A DNA stretch of 59,687 nt from Lachnoclostridium sp. An14 (lineage in GTDB: Bacteria > Bacillota > Clostridia > Lachnospirales > Lachnospiraceae), in NCBI RefSeq assembly GCF_002160755.1, contig NZ_NFLE01000025.1, forward strand, positions 1 to 59,687, written 5' to 3'. The position numbers and the translations under genes were made by a program. The notes below the pieces were generated by a model. That model was not told where the DNA came from and did no database searches. It worked only from the letters and a program-made list of their open reading frames with translations. This document shows, in pieces, positions 43,426 through 52,469 of this stretch. Each line of letters starts with the position of its first letter. The stretch's first letter is position 1.

Positions 43426-43459
43426 AGAAAAAGAGCCGCCGTACCCATCCCGGCAGCTC
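43426..43459 (-). terminator. Terminator of the spore-protein gene
   Basis: Read leftward, GAGCTGCCG (43459-43451) pairs with CGGCGGCTC (43441-43433) apart from one mismatch, followed by TTTTTCTG. It lies 28 bases past the stop codon at 43487. Confidence 0.75.
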
Positions 43460-43486
43460 CCCTATCCTATGTTCTCTCCGCGGAGG

Positions 43487-43705
43487 TCAGGATTCCATGG
43501 CCTCCCGTTTCATTTCCTTTTTCCTCTTGGTGATCAGGCCGCCGATGCGGCCGCTCTCTTTCGCTGTCAGGCTTCTCCAGCCGCCGGCGATCACCTTATC
43601 TCCCAGGCCCAGCTCCGTGGCGATCTCAAATTTTAACATCTCCTCCGGCTTTAAATTCCTGGGGTCAAAGGGCTCCTTTTCCTTCTTTTTCTTTTTATCC
43701 GACAT
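43487..43705 (-). CDS. Alpha/beta-type small acid-soluble spore protein
   Basis: SASPs coat spore DNA and protect it. The 72-residue protein has the family core LKFEIATELGLGDKVIAGGWRSLTAKESGRIGG: the EIATELG germination-protease region and the GGWxxLTxxxxGxIGG motif. An unusually lysine-rich start (SDKKKKKEKE) precedes it. The ATG at 43705 follows AAAGGAGG. This is direct evidence that the organism makes spores. Confidence 0.8.
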   Translation of the reverse strand: MSDKKKKKEKEPFDPRNLKPEEMLKFEIATELGLGDKVIAGGWRSLTAKESGRIGGLITKRKKEMKREAMES

Positions 43706-43822
43706 AATAGGGGTTCCTCCTTTCTGTTTTTCCATTAAGAGTATACCCCCGTTTTACCCCCCTATTCACTTCCGGGGAAATGCCGGAAAAATGCGGGAAT
43801 GCCAGCCGGAAAAGTCCGCCGG

Positions 43823-43842
43823 CCGGCCCCGCCGCGGGCCGG
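43823..43842 (-). terminator. Possible hairpin after the PspC gene
   Basis: CCGGCCC (43823-43829) pairs with GGGCCGG (43836-43842). Read leftward, it is followed by a short T-run. It lies 25 bases past the PspC stop and would end the padR operon; the weak T-run leaves doubt. Confidence 0.4.
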
Positions 43843-43866
43843 AAATCCCGAACCGGCCCCTGCCCT

Positions 43867-44052
43867 TTAGTATCTGCGCCGCGGCATAATGATGGCCGCC
43901 ACAATGTAGGCGAAGATCCCCGGGCCGCTGAATACCAGAATGGCCCACAAAAGCCTTACAATCGTAGGATCAATGTTAAAATATTCTCCCAAACCGCCGC
44001 ACACTCCGCACAGCACCTTATTTTCATCTGAACGATATAACCGTTTTTCCAT
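43867..44052 (-). CDS. PspC-domain small membrane protein
   Basis: The 61-residue protein is a bare PspC domain: KRLYRSDENKVLCGVCGGLGEYFNIDPTIVRLLW, then a hydrophobic helix (about residues 38-56) and a basic end. PspC domains sense or protect the envelope. The ATG at 44052 has AAAGGAGG. It follows the DUF4097 gene by 13 bases and is the last gene of the operon. Confidence 0.85.
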   Translation of the reverse strand: MEKRLYRSDENKVLCGVCGGLGEYFNIDPTIVRLLWAILVFSGPGIFAYIVAAIIMPRRRY

Positions 44053-44065
44053 GACCGTTCCTCCT

Positions 44066-44941
44066 TTACTCCACAAAATCAATCTTAATCATCCCGATGC
44101 CGCAGTCCAGTTTCAATTCCTTGCTGCCGCCCTGGGGAAATCCAAAACCGCCGTTCTCACTGGAAAACGCGCCCTCGTGTTTGTCTCCATCCAGTACAAT
44201 GGTGCCCATAGCGCATTCCACCACACTGTCAAAATCTTCCTTCCGGCCTTCCAGGGTGATTTCCGTGCTGCCCACGCCGCAGTCCGCGGACAGGGACCGG
44301 GCGGCCGCAGCCCGGTCTATCTTCAGATAGCCCACGCCCACGTCCGTCTCCAGCGTTCCGGCATCCACGGTTTTGATTTCCGCGGCCCCGGCTCCTACCG
44401 TCAGCTCCACGTCCTCCGCCCGCAGCACATCCGCCGTCAGGTATCCCGCTCCCAGATCCATATCCACCGACTGAAACCGGTAGCCGGCGGGCACCAAAAG
44501 CTCCACCTGAGCCGTATCCTTGCCGTCCTTTAAAAACCGTCTGGCCCCGTCCTTTAAAGACACCCTGGCCATATCCGGATCGGACCAGATGGTCAGCTTT
44601 GTGCCGGCATCGTCCGTCTCACAGAACACGGTGTTGTTCGGATCCAGCAGGCGCACCAGGATGGAGCCGTCGTCCCCATCCCGCTCCCGGACTGCCAGGG
44701 CCATATTGCCCACGTCCAGCTCCAGCTCCGTGATGCCCTCATAGGAATACTCGCTGATGTCCTCGATGTTTCCAGCGCTGTCCTCTAATTCTACCCAGCT
44801 GGAATTGTACGCGTACGAGGGGCCGTTTTCCACTACATTCCACACGCTGGCCCCGGATACGGAGGCCACCGTCACCACGATTACCCCCGCCACAATGCAC
44901 ACAATTCCCACGATGCTGGTCACAATGGCGAACTTCTTCAT
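44066..44941 (-). CDS. DUF4097-family membrane-anchored beta-repeat protein
   Basis: A 291-residue protein with one N-terminal transmembrane helix (about residues 5-27) and then a DUF4097 beta-helix of short repeats such as VDMDLGAGYLTADVL and LSADCGVGSTEITLEG, in which regular aspartate, glycine and aliphatic positions stack. The function is unknown; the family belongs to envelope-stress operons. It overlaps the DUF1700 gene by four bases. Confidence 0.85.
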   Translation of the reverse strand: MKKFAIVTSIVGIVCIVAGVIVVTVASVSGASVWNVVENGPSYAYNSSWVELEDSAGNIEDISEYSYEGITELELDVGNMALAVRERDGDDGSILVRLLDPNNTVFCETDDAGTKLTIWSDPDMARVSLKDGARRFLKDGKDTAQVELLVPAGYRFQSVDMDLGAGYLTADVLRAEDVELTVGAGAAEIKTVDAGTLETDVGVGYLKIDRAAAARSLSADCGVGSTEITLEGRKEDFDSVVECAMGTIVLDGDKHEGAFSSENGGFGFPQGGSKELKLDCGIGMIKIDFVE

Positions 44942-45687
44942 AGTCTCCTCCTTCCGCTGTGCAGCAGCCGGTTGCATCCGTCAAGCAGTTTCCGGAATAC
45001 CAGAGGTACCAGCTTTCCGTAAAACCACACAGACAGCACCAAAAGCAGCAGACCGCCGCCAAAAAGAATCAGGCCGAACCCGATGGCCAAAGCCCCGTTC
45101 AGCGCGTCGGCAAACAGGTAGATCCCGCCGCCCACCACGGCGGCGATTCCGCCCAGCAAACAGGCCACCGCGCCCAGGGCGATGCAGAAAAAGATCACAA
45201 AAATGACGATCACCACGCCCATGACGGCGCTCAGCACGCTGCCGCCCACCCCGAATATCACCGGGAGGGCCACAATGAGAAGGATGGCCCAGAGTACCAG
45301 TTTCAGCGTCCGGCTGGTGCCGCTCTCCGGTTTCCGCGGTGTTTCGCCTTTCCGGCCCGCCGTTTCCCCGCCTGCCTTCTCCGGCTCCGGGGAAATATCC
45401 GGCACGTCGTAGCGTTTCTGCACCTGGTAGCCGGGATCCTTAAACCGCTCGTCGCCGTACCCCGTCTCCGTAAATTCTCCGCCTTCCTCCATATTTCCGT
45501 CAATGCTGGCCCGGATCATGGCGGCCACCCGCTCCGGGCTGCCAAACTCCGCCAGGGCCTGCTCCTCCCGTTCCGGGCCGGCCTCGTCCAGGTAATCCCG
45601 GTAATAAGCCAGGGCGTCCGCTCGCTCCTCCTCCCCGATGTCCTGGAGAAGGTATTCCAGCTCTTTCATAAACGTCTCTCTGCTCAT
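44938..45687 (-). CDS. DUF1700-family membrane protein
   Basis: The 249-residue protein has the DUF1700 cytosolic N-terminus (MSRETFMKELEYLLQDIGEEERADALAYYRDYLDEAG, a helical domain) and four or so hydrophobic segments from about residue 125. GGAGGTGG precedes the ATG at 45687, which overlaps the padR stop by one base. DUF1700 genes usually sit next to padR and DUF4097 genes as an envelope-sensing set. Confidence 0.85.
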   Translation of the reverse strand: MSRETFMKELEYLLQDIGEEERADALAYYRDYLDEAGPEREEQALAEFGSPERVAAMIRASIDGNMEEGGEFTETGYGDERFKDPGYQVQKRYDVPDISPEPEKAGGETAGRKGETPRKPESGTSRTLKLVLWAILLIVALPVIFGVGGSVLSAVMGVVIVIFVIFFCIALGAVACLLGGIAAVVGGGIYLFADALNGALAIGFGLILFGGGLLLLVLSVWFYGKLVPLVFRKLLDGCNRLLHSGRRRL

Positions 45688-46004
45688 CAGACCGCCACCT
45701 CCAATATCCCCGTAATTTTCTTTGAGTAGACCATCCATTCTCCCTGGTACAGGTTTAGCTGCACCCGTCCCTTTTCCGTGATTTTGTAATACCGGCGGTT
45801 CCTTCCGTCTATGGCCATATCGTAGACCTCCAGGCATTCCTCCTTCTGAAGCCTGCGAAGGACCGGGTACAGGGTGGACTCGGAAATGTCAATGGCCTCC
45901 CGCACATCCTGTGTGATCTTATACCCATAAGTCCCCTCCCGCTCTCTGGACACCACCGCCAGCACGATGGCGTCCAGCAGGGCAGCTCCTGTGTTGAATA
46001 CCAT
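45687..46004 (-). CDS. PadR-family transcriptional regulator
   Basis: The 105-residue protein is a minimal PadR repressor: a winged helix with GTYGYKITQDVREAIDISESTLYPVLRRLQKEECLEVYD (about residues 22-60, recognition helix STLYPVLRRL) and a short dimerisation helix. The ATG at 46004 has AGGAGG eight bases upstream. It probably represses its own operon (padR, DUF1700, DUF4097, PspC) through the operator in front. The signal is unknown. Confidence 0.9.
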   Translation of the reverse strand: MVFNTGAALLDAIVLAVVSREREGTYGYKITQDVREAIDISESTLYPVLRRLQKEECLEVYDMAIDGRNRRYYKITEKGRVQLNLYQGEWMVYSKKITGILEVAV

Positions 46005-46031
46005 ACGCTGCACCTCCTGTTTTTTTATCTT

Positions 46032-46104
46032 GATACAATATTAGATTAAAACTCATATTGTTTGCTGTTGTATATTATATATCATATAATATTGTATCTG
46101 TCAA
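46032..46104 (-). promoter_or_regulatory. Promoter and long dyad upstream of the padR operon
   Basis: On the minus strand a consensus -35 TTGACA (46104-46099) is followed after 17 bases by TATATA (46081-46076), or after 19 by TATAAT. An 11-base perfect inverted repeat, GATACAATATT (46032-46042) and AATATTGTATC (46088-46098), lies across this promoter; the upstream arm abuts the -35 box. The AT-rich centre is rich in ATAT. It is a candidate PadR operator. Confidence 0.6.
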
Positions 46105-46170
46105 CTATATTATATCATGTTTATGATCCCGGTTCCCTGTCCTGCTAAAACAGAAAAGCTGCGAGCGAAA

Positions 46171-46230
46171 AAACAAAAGAGGCGGCACAGCCGCGCGCTT
46201 AAACCACTCACAGCCATACCGCCTTTTCTT
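46171..46230 (-). terminator. Terminator of purL
   Basis: Read leftward, AAGAAAAGGCGG (46230-46219) pairs partly with CCGCCTCTTTTG (46185-46174) around a loop of about 33 bases, followed by TTTTTTC. It lies 53 bases past the purL stop codon. Confidence 0.55.
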
Positions 46231-46282
46231 ACTGTTTATTTCCCGTCTCCCACGGGCAAAATCCTCTGATGGATTGGATCCA

Positions 46283-49200
46283 TTACAGGAAATACTTCAC
46301 GCCGCTCTCGAAGATCTTCAAATCCTGCTCTCCGTAAATGTTCATGGCCACAGCCTCGCCACGGCGCTCGGAGTGGGCCATCTTGCCGAGAATCCGGCCG
46401 TCCGGGCTGGTGATGCCCTCGATGGCCATGTAGGAGCCGTTGGGGTTCCAGTACTCGTCCATGGTGGCATTGCCCTTGTCGTCCACGTACTGGGTGGCGA
46501 CCTGGCCGTTCTCAAAGAGTTTCTTTAACCACTCCTCATTGGCCACAAACCGACCCTCGCCGTGGGACGCCGGGTTGCAGTACACGCCGCCAAGCTCCGC
46601 TCCCGCCAGCCACGGGGACTTGTCGGACACCACCTTGGTGTACACCATCTTGGAAATATGGCGTCCGATGGAGTTCATGGTCAGGGTGGGGCTGTCCGGG
46701 CGCTGCTCGGTGATGGCGCCCTCCGGCACCAGGCCCAGCTTGATCAGCGCCTGGAATCCGTTGCAGATGCCAAGCATCAGGCCGTCCCTCTCGTTTAAGA
46801 GTTTCTCGATCTCCTCCTTGATCACCTGGTTGCGGAACACGGTGGCGAAGAACTTCGCGGAGCCCTCCGGCTCGTCTCCCGCGGAGAAACCGCCGGGGAA
46901 CATGACGATCTGGGCTTTCGCGATCTCCTTTTTATAGCTTTCTACAGACTCCCGAATGTGGTCTGCCGTCAGGTTCTTAAACACCTTCGTCACCACCCTG
47001 GCGCCGGCCCGCTCAAAGGCCTTCGTGCTGTCATACTCGCAGTTGGTGCCGGGGAACACCGGGATGAACACCGTGGGCTGGCCCAGCTTGTGGCCGCACA
47101 CAGCGATGGAATCCGCGTGGTAGAGAGGACGCTCCACCGCCTCCTCCTTCACGCCGGAGCGGGTGGGGAACACCTTCTCTAAGGTGGCGTTCCAGGACTG
47201 TAAGGCCTCGTCCAGGGAAATGGACACGTTTCCGTACTCCAGGCAGCCTCTGTCTGTCACTTCACCGATCACGGTGTAGGTGATGGCAAGCTCGCCCACC
47301 TTGCCGTCCGGCACCTCGCAGACGATATTTCCCCAGCCGGGGGCAAAGAAGTCTCTGGGATCCACGTTGTGCTCGATCTTTACGCCCAGCTTGTTTCCGA
47401 AGGCCATCTTGCTCACAGCCTCTGCCATGCCGTGGCGCTCCACCGCGTAGGCGGAAATGATCCGGCCCGCCTGGATGTCCTGGCGCAGCTTTCCGTAGCC
47501 CTCCATGATCCTGTCGTATTTCGGCAGGTCGTACTCGTCCTTTTCAATGGCAAACACCACGATCTTGCTGCCGGGGCGCTTAAACTCCGGGGTGATGATG
47601 TCCTTGTGGCTGGCCACGTCCACGGCGAAGGATACCAGGGTCGGGGGCACGTTGATCTCCCCGTGCTGCTCGTCGTTGAAGGTGCCGGACATACTGTCCT
47701 TTCCTCCGATGGAGGGCAGGCCAAAGCCCATCTGAGCCGCGTAGGCGCCTAAGAGGGCCGCGAAGGGCTGGCTCCACCGTTTCGGATCCTCGCTCATCCT
47801 ACGGAAATACTCCTGGAAGGTAAAACGGATCTTGGAGTAGTCTCCGCCGGCGGCCACGATCTTGGCGATGGAGGAAACCACCGCGTACACCGCTCCGTGG
47901 TAGGGGCTCCAGCTGGAGAGATAGGGGTCAAAGCCGTAGCTCATCATGGTCACCGTATCCGTGTGGCCCTCCAGCACCGGGAGCTTGGCCACCATGGTCT
48001 GGGTCTCCGTCAGCTGATATTTTCCGCCGTAGGGCATGAACACGCTGCCGGCGCCGATGGAGCCGTCAAACATTTCCACCAGGCCCTTCTGGGAGCAGAC
48101 GTTTAAGGAGCCTAACAGCTTTAACCAGGTCTCCCGAACGTCTCCCACGTCCTTCCGGTCAAAGAGGGTTCCCTCTCTGCCGGGCACCTCTAAGGTGACG
48201 TCCGCCTCCTGATGGGCGCCGTTGGTATCTAAGAAGGCGCGGCTGATGTTTACGATGGTCTTTCCTCTCCAGTCCATCACCAGTCTCGGCTCCTCCGTCA
48301 CCGTGGCGACGGTCACCGCCTCTAAGTTCTCCTCCTCGGCATAGCCTAAGAATTCCTTCACATCCTTCGGGTCCACCACCACGGCCATGCGCTCCTGGGA
48401 CTCGGAAATGGCGATCTCCGTGCCATCCAGGCCGGCATATTTCTTCGGCACCTGATCTAAGTCGATCACCAGGCCGGCAGCCAGCTCGCCGATGGCCACG
48501 GACACGCCGCCTGCGCCGAAATCGTTGCACTTTTTGATAATGCGGCTCACCTCCGGGCGGCGGAACATTCTCTGGATCTTCCGCTCCGTGGGGGCATTTC
48601 CCTTCTGCACCTCCGCGCCGCAGACCTCAATGGACTCCTCCGTGTGCACCTTGGAGGAGCCGGTGGCTCCGCCGATGCCGTCGCGGCCGGTCCGTCCGCC
48701 AAGCAGGATGATCACATCTCCCGGATCGGAGGTTTCCCGGATCACGTTCTTTCTGGGAGCCGCGCCCATGACGGCGCCGATCTCCATTCTCTTGGCCGCG
48801 TAGCCGGGATGATAGATCTCTTTCACGTAGCCGGTGGCAAGGCCGATCTGGTTGCCGTAGGAGCTGTAGCCGTGGGCCGCTCCCGTCACCAGCTTTTTCT
48901 GGGGCAGCTTGCCCTTTAAGGTCTCGGAAAGAGGCCTGGTGGGATCTGCCGCTCCCGTCACTCTCATGGCCTGGTACACGTAGGTACGGCCGGATAAGGG
49001 ATCGCGGATAGCGCCGCCCAGGCAGGTGGCCGCGCCGCCGAAGGGCTCGATCTCCGTGGGGTGGTTGTGGGTCTCGTTTTTAAAGTTCACCAGCCACTCC
49101 TCTGTCACTCCGTCGATCTCCACCGGCACCACGATGCTGCAGGCGTTGATCTCCTCGGACACCTCCATGTCCTCCAGCTTGCCCTCTGCCCGCAGTTTCT

Positions 49201-50047
49201 TCATGGCCATGAGGGCCAGGTCCATAAGGCAGACGTATTTGTCGTCTCTGCCCTTGTAGATCACCTCACGGTCCGCCAGGTACTGGTTGTAGGTGTCCTC
49301 GATGGGTTTCCGGTACTCGCCGTCGGTGAAGGACACGTTCTTTAACTCCGTGGAGAAGGTGGTGTGGCGGCAGTGATCGGACCAATAGGTGTCCAGCACC
49401 CGGATCTCCGTCACCGACGGATCCCGTTTCTCCTCGCCTGCGAAATAGTTCTGAATATGCTTAAAGTCCTTAAAGGTCATGGCCAGGTTAAAGGACTGGT
49501 ACAAAGCCTTTAAATCTTCCTCTCCCAGGCCGCAGAAACCGTCCAGGGTTTTCACATCCTCCGGCACGTCAAATTCCGTCACCAGAGTGTCCGGAATCTC
49601 CTCGGAGGCCTCGCCGGAATCCACCGGGTTGATGCAGAAGGCTTTTACGGCGTTTACCTGCTCCGGGGTCAGGCCGCCGGAGATGACGTAGGTGGTGGCG
49701 GTGCGGATCACCGGCTCCTCGTCCTCCTTTAAGAGCTTGACGCACTGCACGGCGGAGTCGGCCCGCTGGTCAAACTGGCCCGGCAGGTACTCCACGGAGA
49801 ACACCGCATCCCCCTCGTTTTTCGGAAATTCCGTCTCGTAGCACTCGTCCACCGGCGGCTCGGAAAAAATCGTCCCCAGGGACTCCCGGTATACGGCCTC
49901 GGACAGATTTTCCAGGTCATAGCGAATCAGCACCCGCACACCGGTGACGGCGCTGATCCCCAGATAGTTCTCAATCTCCTCCCGAAGCTCCTTCGCCTTT
50001 ACGGCAAACTCCGGCTTTTTTTCCACATATATCCGCTTTACGCTCAT
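46283..50047 (-). CDS. purL: Phosphoribosylformylglycinamidine synthase (single chain)
   Basis: The enzyme carries out the fourth step of purine synthesis (FGAR to FGAM). The 1254-residue form holds the synthetase and the glutaminase in one chain. The N-terminal part carries VLDTYWSDHCRHTTFS and the glycine-rich loop VNFKNETHNHPTEIEPFGGAATCLGGAIRD (near 330-370). The glutaminase domain is at the C-terminus: MFPGGFSAGDEPEGSAKF and GICNGFQALIKLGL with the nucleophile Cys. The ATG at 50047 has AGGAGG before it; a longer frame to 50152 is not translated. No other pur genes lie in the window. Confidence 0.93.
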   Translation of the reverse strand: MSVKRIYVEKKPEFAVKAKELREEIENYLGISAVTGVRVLIRYDLENLSEAVYRESLGTIFSEPPVDECYETEFPKNEGDAVFSVEYLPGQFDQRADSAVQCVKLLKEDEEPVIRTATTYVISGGLTPEQVNAVKAFCINPVDSGEASEEIPDTLVTEFDVPEDVKTLDGFCGLGEEDLKALYQSFNLAMTFKDFKHIQNYFAGEEKRDPSVTEIRVLDTYWSDHCRHTTFSTELKNVSFTDGEYRKPIEDTYNQYLADREVIYKGRDDKYVCLMDLALMAMKKLRAEGKLEDMEVSEEINACSIVVPVEIDGVTEEWLVNFKNETHNHPTEIEPFGGAATCLGGAIRDPLSGRTYVYQAMRVTGAADPTRPLSETLKGKLPQKKLVTGAAHGYSSYGNQIGLATGYVKEIYHPGYAAKRMEIGAVMGAAPRKNVIRETSDPGDVIILLGGRTGRDGIGGATGSSKVHTEESIEVCGAEVQKGNAPTERKIQRMFRRPEVSRIIKKCNDFGAGGVSVAIGELAAGLVIDLDQVPKKYAGLDGTEIAISESQERMAVVVDPKDVKEFLGYAEEENLEAVTVATVTEEPRLVMDWRGKTIVNISRAFLDTNGAHQEADVTLEVPGREGTLFDRKDVGDVRETWLKLLGSLNVCSQKGLVEMFDGSIGAGSVFMPYGGKYQLTETQTMVAKLPVLEGHTDTVTMMSYGFDPYLSSWSPYHGAVYAVVSSIAKIVAAGGDYSKIRFTFQEYFRRMSEDPKRWSQPFAALLGAYAAQMGFGLPSIGGKDSMSGTFNDEQHGEINVPPTLVSFAVDVASHKDIITPEFKRPGSKIVVFAIEKDEYDLPKYDRIMEGYGKLRQDIQAGRIISAYAVERHGMAEAVSKMAFGNKLGVKIEHNVDPRDFFAPGWGNIVCEVPDGKVGELAITYTVIGEVTDRGCLEYGNVSISLDEALQSWNATLEKVFPTRSGVKEEAVERPLYHADSIAVCGHKLGQPTVFIPVFPGTNCEYDSTKAFERAGARVVTKVFKNLTADHIRESVESYKKEIAKAQIVMFPGGFSAGDEPEGSAKFFATVFRNQVIKEEIEKLLNERDGLMLGICNGFQALIKLGLVPEGAITEQRPDSPTLTMNSIGRHISKMVYTKVVSDKSPWLAGAELGGVYCNPASHGEGRFVANEEWLKKLFENGQVATQYVDDKGNATMDEYWNPNGSYMAIEGITSPDGRILGKMAHSERRGEAVAMNIYGEQDLKIFESGVKYFL

Positions 50048-50114
50048 AGGTTTCCTCCTGTTCTTTGTGGGGACCCGCCCCCGATCCCGCGCCTGGACGG
50101 CCGGAAAACGAAAT

Positions 50115-50145
50115 GGGCAGGTGACGTCATTCTCATCATCTGCCC
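50115..50145 (-). promoter_or_regulatory. Hairpin in the purL leader
   Basis: GGGCAGGTGA (50115-50124) and TCATCTGCCC (50136-50145) pair with one mismatch across an 11-base loop. It lies about 70-100 bases upstream of the purL start and has no T-run. Several AT-rich -10-like hexamers occur beyond it, none with a convincing -35. No purine riboswitch motif was seen. Confidence 0.35.
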
Positions 50146-50230
50146 TTATCATAGCATAGTGTAAGTAAATTAGTAAAATTAATATATCTTATTACATAAA
50201 TTAGGTGTATTAATCAATAGAGTGTTCCGG

Positions 50231-50875
50231 TTAAAAGGTAACCACTCCCGGCCTGGCCTCTTTTTGGGAGGCGGGCAGATGGCTCACGTCGTTGGCCTCC
50301 AGCAGGCGGAAATGGCCGCTGGCCCTGTCGTATTCCATGGTGGTGATGCTCACGTTTTTTACAATGGTCTCCTCGTGGTGCTCCACCTCGTTTCGCAGCA
50401 TATAGGCGATGGCGTAGACCAGGGCCGCCCCGTGGGACACCACGGCCACGTCCCCCTTCGCTGCCGCCAGGATCTCCTCCACCGCAGCTCCCACCCGCTC
50501 CATGATCTGGGCGCGGGATTCCCCGCCGGGGGGCGTCACCTTGGCCGGCGTCTCCACCCATTTGGCATACCGCTCCGGGTCTTTAGCCTCGATCTCCTTC
50601 CAGGTCAGGCCCTCCCAGCCGCCAAATTCCACCTCCCGCAGCCCGGAGAGGGCGGTGACGCCCACGCCCTGACGTCCGGCGATGGCCTGGGCCGTCTCCA
50701 GGGCCCGTTTCTGGGGGCTGGAAAAAATGTGGGTCACCGGGCGGCGGCTCATCCCTTCCGCCAGATACTCCGCCTGCCGTTTTCCAGTGGCGTTTAAGGG
50801 GATGTCGTGGCATCCCTGGATCTTTCCTGCCACGTTCCAGTCCGTCTGGCCGTGGCGTATCAGGTACAGTTTCAT
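50231..50875 (-). CDS. Histidine phosphatase (phosphoglycerate mutase-like) family protein
   Basis: The 214-residue protein starts with the RHG motif (LIRHGQTDWN, catalytic His8) and has the second catalytic His in VAVVSHGAALV (near residue 153). Substrates of the family include phosphosugars, alpha-ribazole phosphate and phosphoglycerate. The ATG is one base after the stop codon of the sigma-like gene, with GGAGG inside that gene's end. Since it lies far from the cobalamin operon, CobC activity is possible but not supported. Confidence 0.82.
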   Translation of the reverse strand: MKLYLIRHGQTDWNVAGKIQGCHDIPLNATGKRQAEYLAEGMSRRPVTHIFSSPQKRALETAQAIAGRQGVGVTALSGLREVEFGGWEGLTWKEIEAKDPERYAKWVETPAKVTPPGGESRAQIMERVGAAVEEILAAAKGDVAVVSHGAALVYAIAYMLRNEVEHHEETIVKNVSITTMEYDRASGHFRLLEANDVSHLPASQKEARPGVVTF

Positions 50876-50876
50876 C

Positions 50877-51455
50877 TTATGGCTCCTCCAGGCCGAAGGG
50901 ATCGCTCTCCGGCTCGTTTCCGTCCCCGTCCAGATTCATCCTCATGGCGGTTCCCACATTCACCGCGTCCAGGGTCACCTTCATGATGTCCCGGATCTCA
51001 TCCTCGGTCATCTTCATCTTCGCCGCCAGTTCCTCCACGGTGGCCTCCCGGCCCAGCTCCTTTGCCATCACCCGGGACACCTCCTGGAGGACGTTTACCC
51101 GCGCGGCCACGTTCTCCTCGATCTCCGCCTCCATCCGCTGCTCCTCCAGGGCTGCCTCGATGCAGGCGCGCACCCGCTCCCGCAAAAGCTCCTGGAAGGC
51201 GCCGCTCTCATACTCCATGGCCAGGGCGGTGAGGGCCATATTCCCCTCCTGCACCAGGTCTCCCATGGGCAGGCCGCGGCCGTCGTACTCCTTCGCGTAC
51301 TCCAGCACCCGCTTTAAATTTCCCTCTATGAGCCGCTCTCTGGCAGAGACATCCCCTGCCGCCAGCCGCTCCAAAAGGGACAGCTCCTCCTCCGGGCCGG
51401 CCTCCGCCACTGCCTCCAGCTCCTCCAGATACATCTGGTAAAAATCATCGTACAT
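50877..51455 (-). CDS. Sigma-70-like protein lacking region 4
   Basis: The 192-residue protein resembles sigma-70 regions 1.2 to 3: LSLLERLAAGDVSARERLIEGNLKRVLEYAKEYDGRGLPMGDLVQEGNMAL (region 1.2-2.2, about residues 20-75) and ELGREATVEELAAKMKMTEDEIRDIMKVT (region 3 type, about 125-155). The -35-binding region 4 is absent, and the strongly acidic C-terminus (NEPESDPFGLEEP) ends the chain. The ATG at 51455 has AAAGGAG. It sits between a HAD phosphatase and a histidine phosphatase. It may be an alternative sigma factor or an anti- or co-sigma; this is not certain. Confidence 0.6.
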   Translation of the reverse strand: MYDDFYQMYLEELEAVAEAGPEEELSLLERLAAGDVSARERLIEGNLKRVLEYAKEYDGRGLPMGDLVQEGNMALTALAMEYESGAFQELLRERVRACIEAALEEQRMEAEIEENVAARVNVLQEVSRVMAKELGREATVEELAAKMKMTEDEIRDIMKVTLDAVNVGTAMRMNLDGDGNEPESDPFGLEEP

Positions 51456-51506
51456 TTCTGATTCACTCCTTTGCTGTAACCAGTATAGCGGGTGGGCCGG
51501 CAATTT

Positions 51507-52343
51507 TCAAGTAAAAGGAGAGCCGCAGAGGATTTTTTCCAGGGCGGCGGCAGCCCCGTCCTCCCGGTTCGTGCCGGTGACCCAGTCAGCGGCCAGCCGC
51601 ACCTCCCGGCTGCCGTCCCCCATGGCGATTCCCAGGCCGGCGGCCTGGATCATGGTCAGATCGTTCTCATTGTCCCCCACGGCGGCGGTCTGCTCCATGG
51701 GGATTTCCAGAAGGCCCGCCAGGGTTTTTAAGGCCTCCGCCTTTCCCACCCCGGCCCCGGTGACCTCCACATTTCCTCCCAGGGAGGTGGTGACCGTCAG
51801 CCCCGCCTGGCTCTCCAGGTAGCGGCAGACCGGCTCCCGCTCCAGGCAGTAGAGGTTTAACCGCTCCGGTATCTTGTCCGTCCCCAGGTTTCTTAAGAAC
51901 TGTTCCATATCGTCCACGGGATACCGGGTCCGCAGCACCAGCCGTTTCACGGAATCCGGCAGGCCGAAATCGTCCAGCCGCTCCAGGTTCCGCTTTTCCG
52001 TGAACACGCAGCCGTCCACGAACACGTCGAAAATGGGATCCCAGGGCTCTACCCCCTTTAAAAGCCGGAGCACGGTGCTCACCGGGATGCCCCCCGACCA
52101 CACGGGACGTTTCTCCAGAAGGTCCATGATCACCGCCCCGTTGGATAATATGCCGTATCTCATGCCGCCGTTTCGGATGGCAGGCGGCAGCTGGGTGTAG
52201 GTCCGTCCGGTGGCCGGAACCACCAGAATGCCCCGGTCCATGGCCGCCGCCAGGGCTTTCCGCCCCCGCTCCGTCACCTCCTCGCTGTCCCGAAGGAGGG
52301 TTCCGTCCAGATCCATCGCCACTAATTTTACCCTGCGCTCCAT
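51507..52343 (-). CDS. HAD-superfamily (Cof-type) phosphatase
   Basis: The 278-residue enzyme has the HAD motifs: DLDGTLL (Asp11, Asp13) near the start, the lysine motif in GAGVGKAEALKTL, and GDNENDLTMIQAAGLGIAMGDG near the C-terminus. Cof-type enzymes dephosphorylate sugar phosphates, flavin precursors or pyridoxal phosphate. AGGAGG lies upstream of the ATG. It is the first of the three-gene operon with the sigma-like gene, 51 bases apart. Confidence 0.88.
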   Translation of the reverse strand: MERRVKLVAMDLDGTLLRDSEEVTERGRKALAAAMDRGILVVPATGRTYTQLPPAIRNGGMRYGILSNGAVIMDLLEKRPVWSGGIPVSTVLRLLKGVEPWDPIFDVFVDGCVFTEKRNLERLDDFGLPDSVKRLVLRTRYPVDDMEQFLRNLGTDKIPERLNLYCLEREPVCRYLESQAGLTVTTSLGGNVEVTGAGVGKAEALKTLAGLLEIPMEQTAAVGDNENDLTMIQAAGLGIAMGDGSREVRLAADWVTGTNREDGAAAALEKILCGSPFT

Positions 52344-52469
52344 ATGTCTCTCCTCCTAACTCTGTCTTTTTTGTCTCCCGCATGGGCCGCTGTTTCGCGT
52401 TTCATTCCCCCGCCCGGGCGCGTTTTCCTTTCTGCGGAAACGGGCCTGGCTTTGCCGGATATACAGAAA

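Noticed and set aside
50048-50230. Purine riboswitch upstream of purL
   Set aside because: Only a simple hairpin is visible; the conserved loop-loop motif of guanine/adenine riboswitches was not found.
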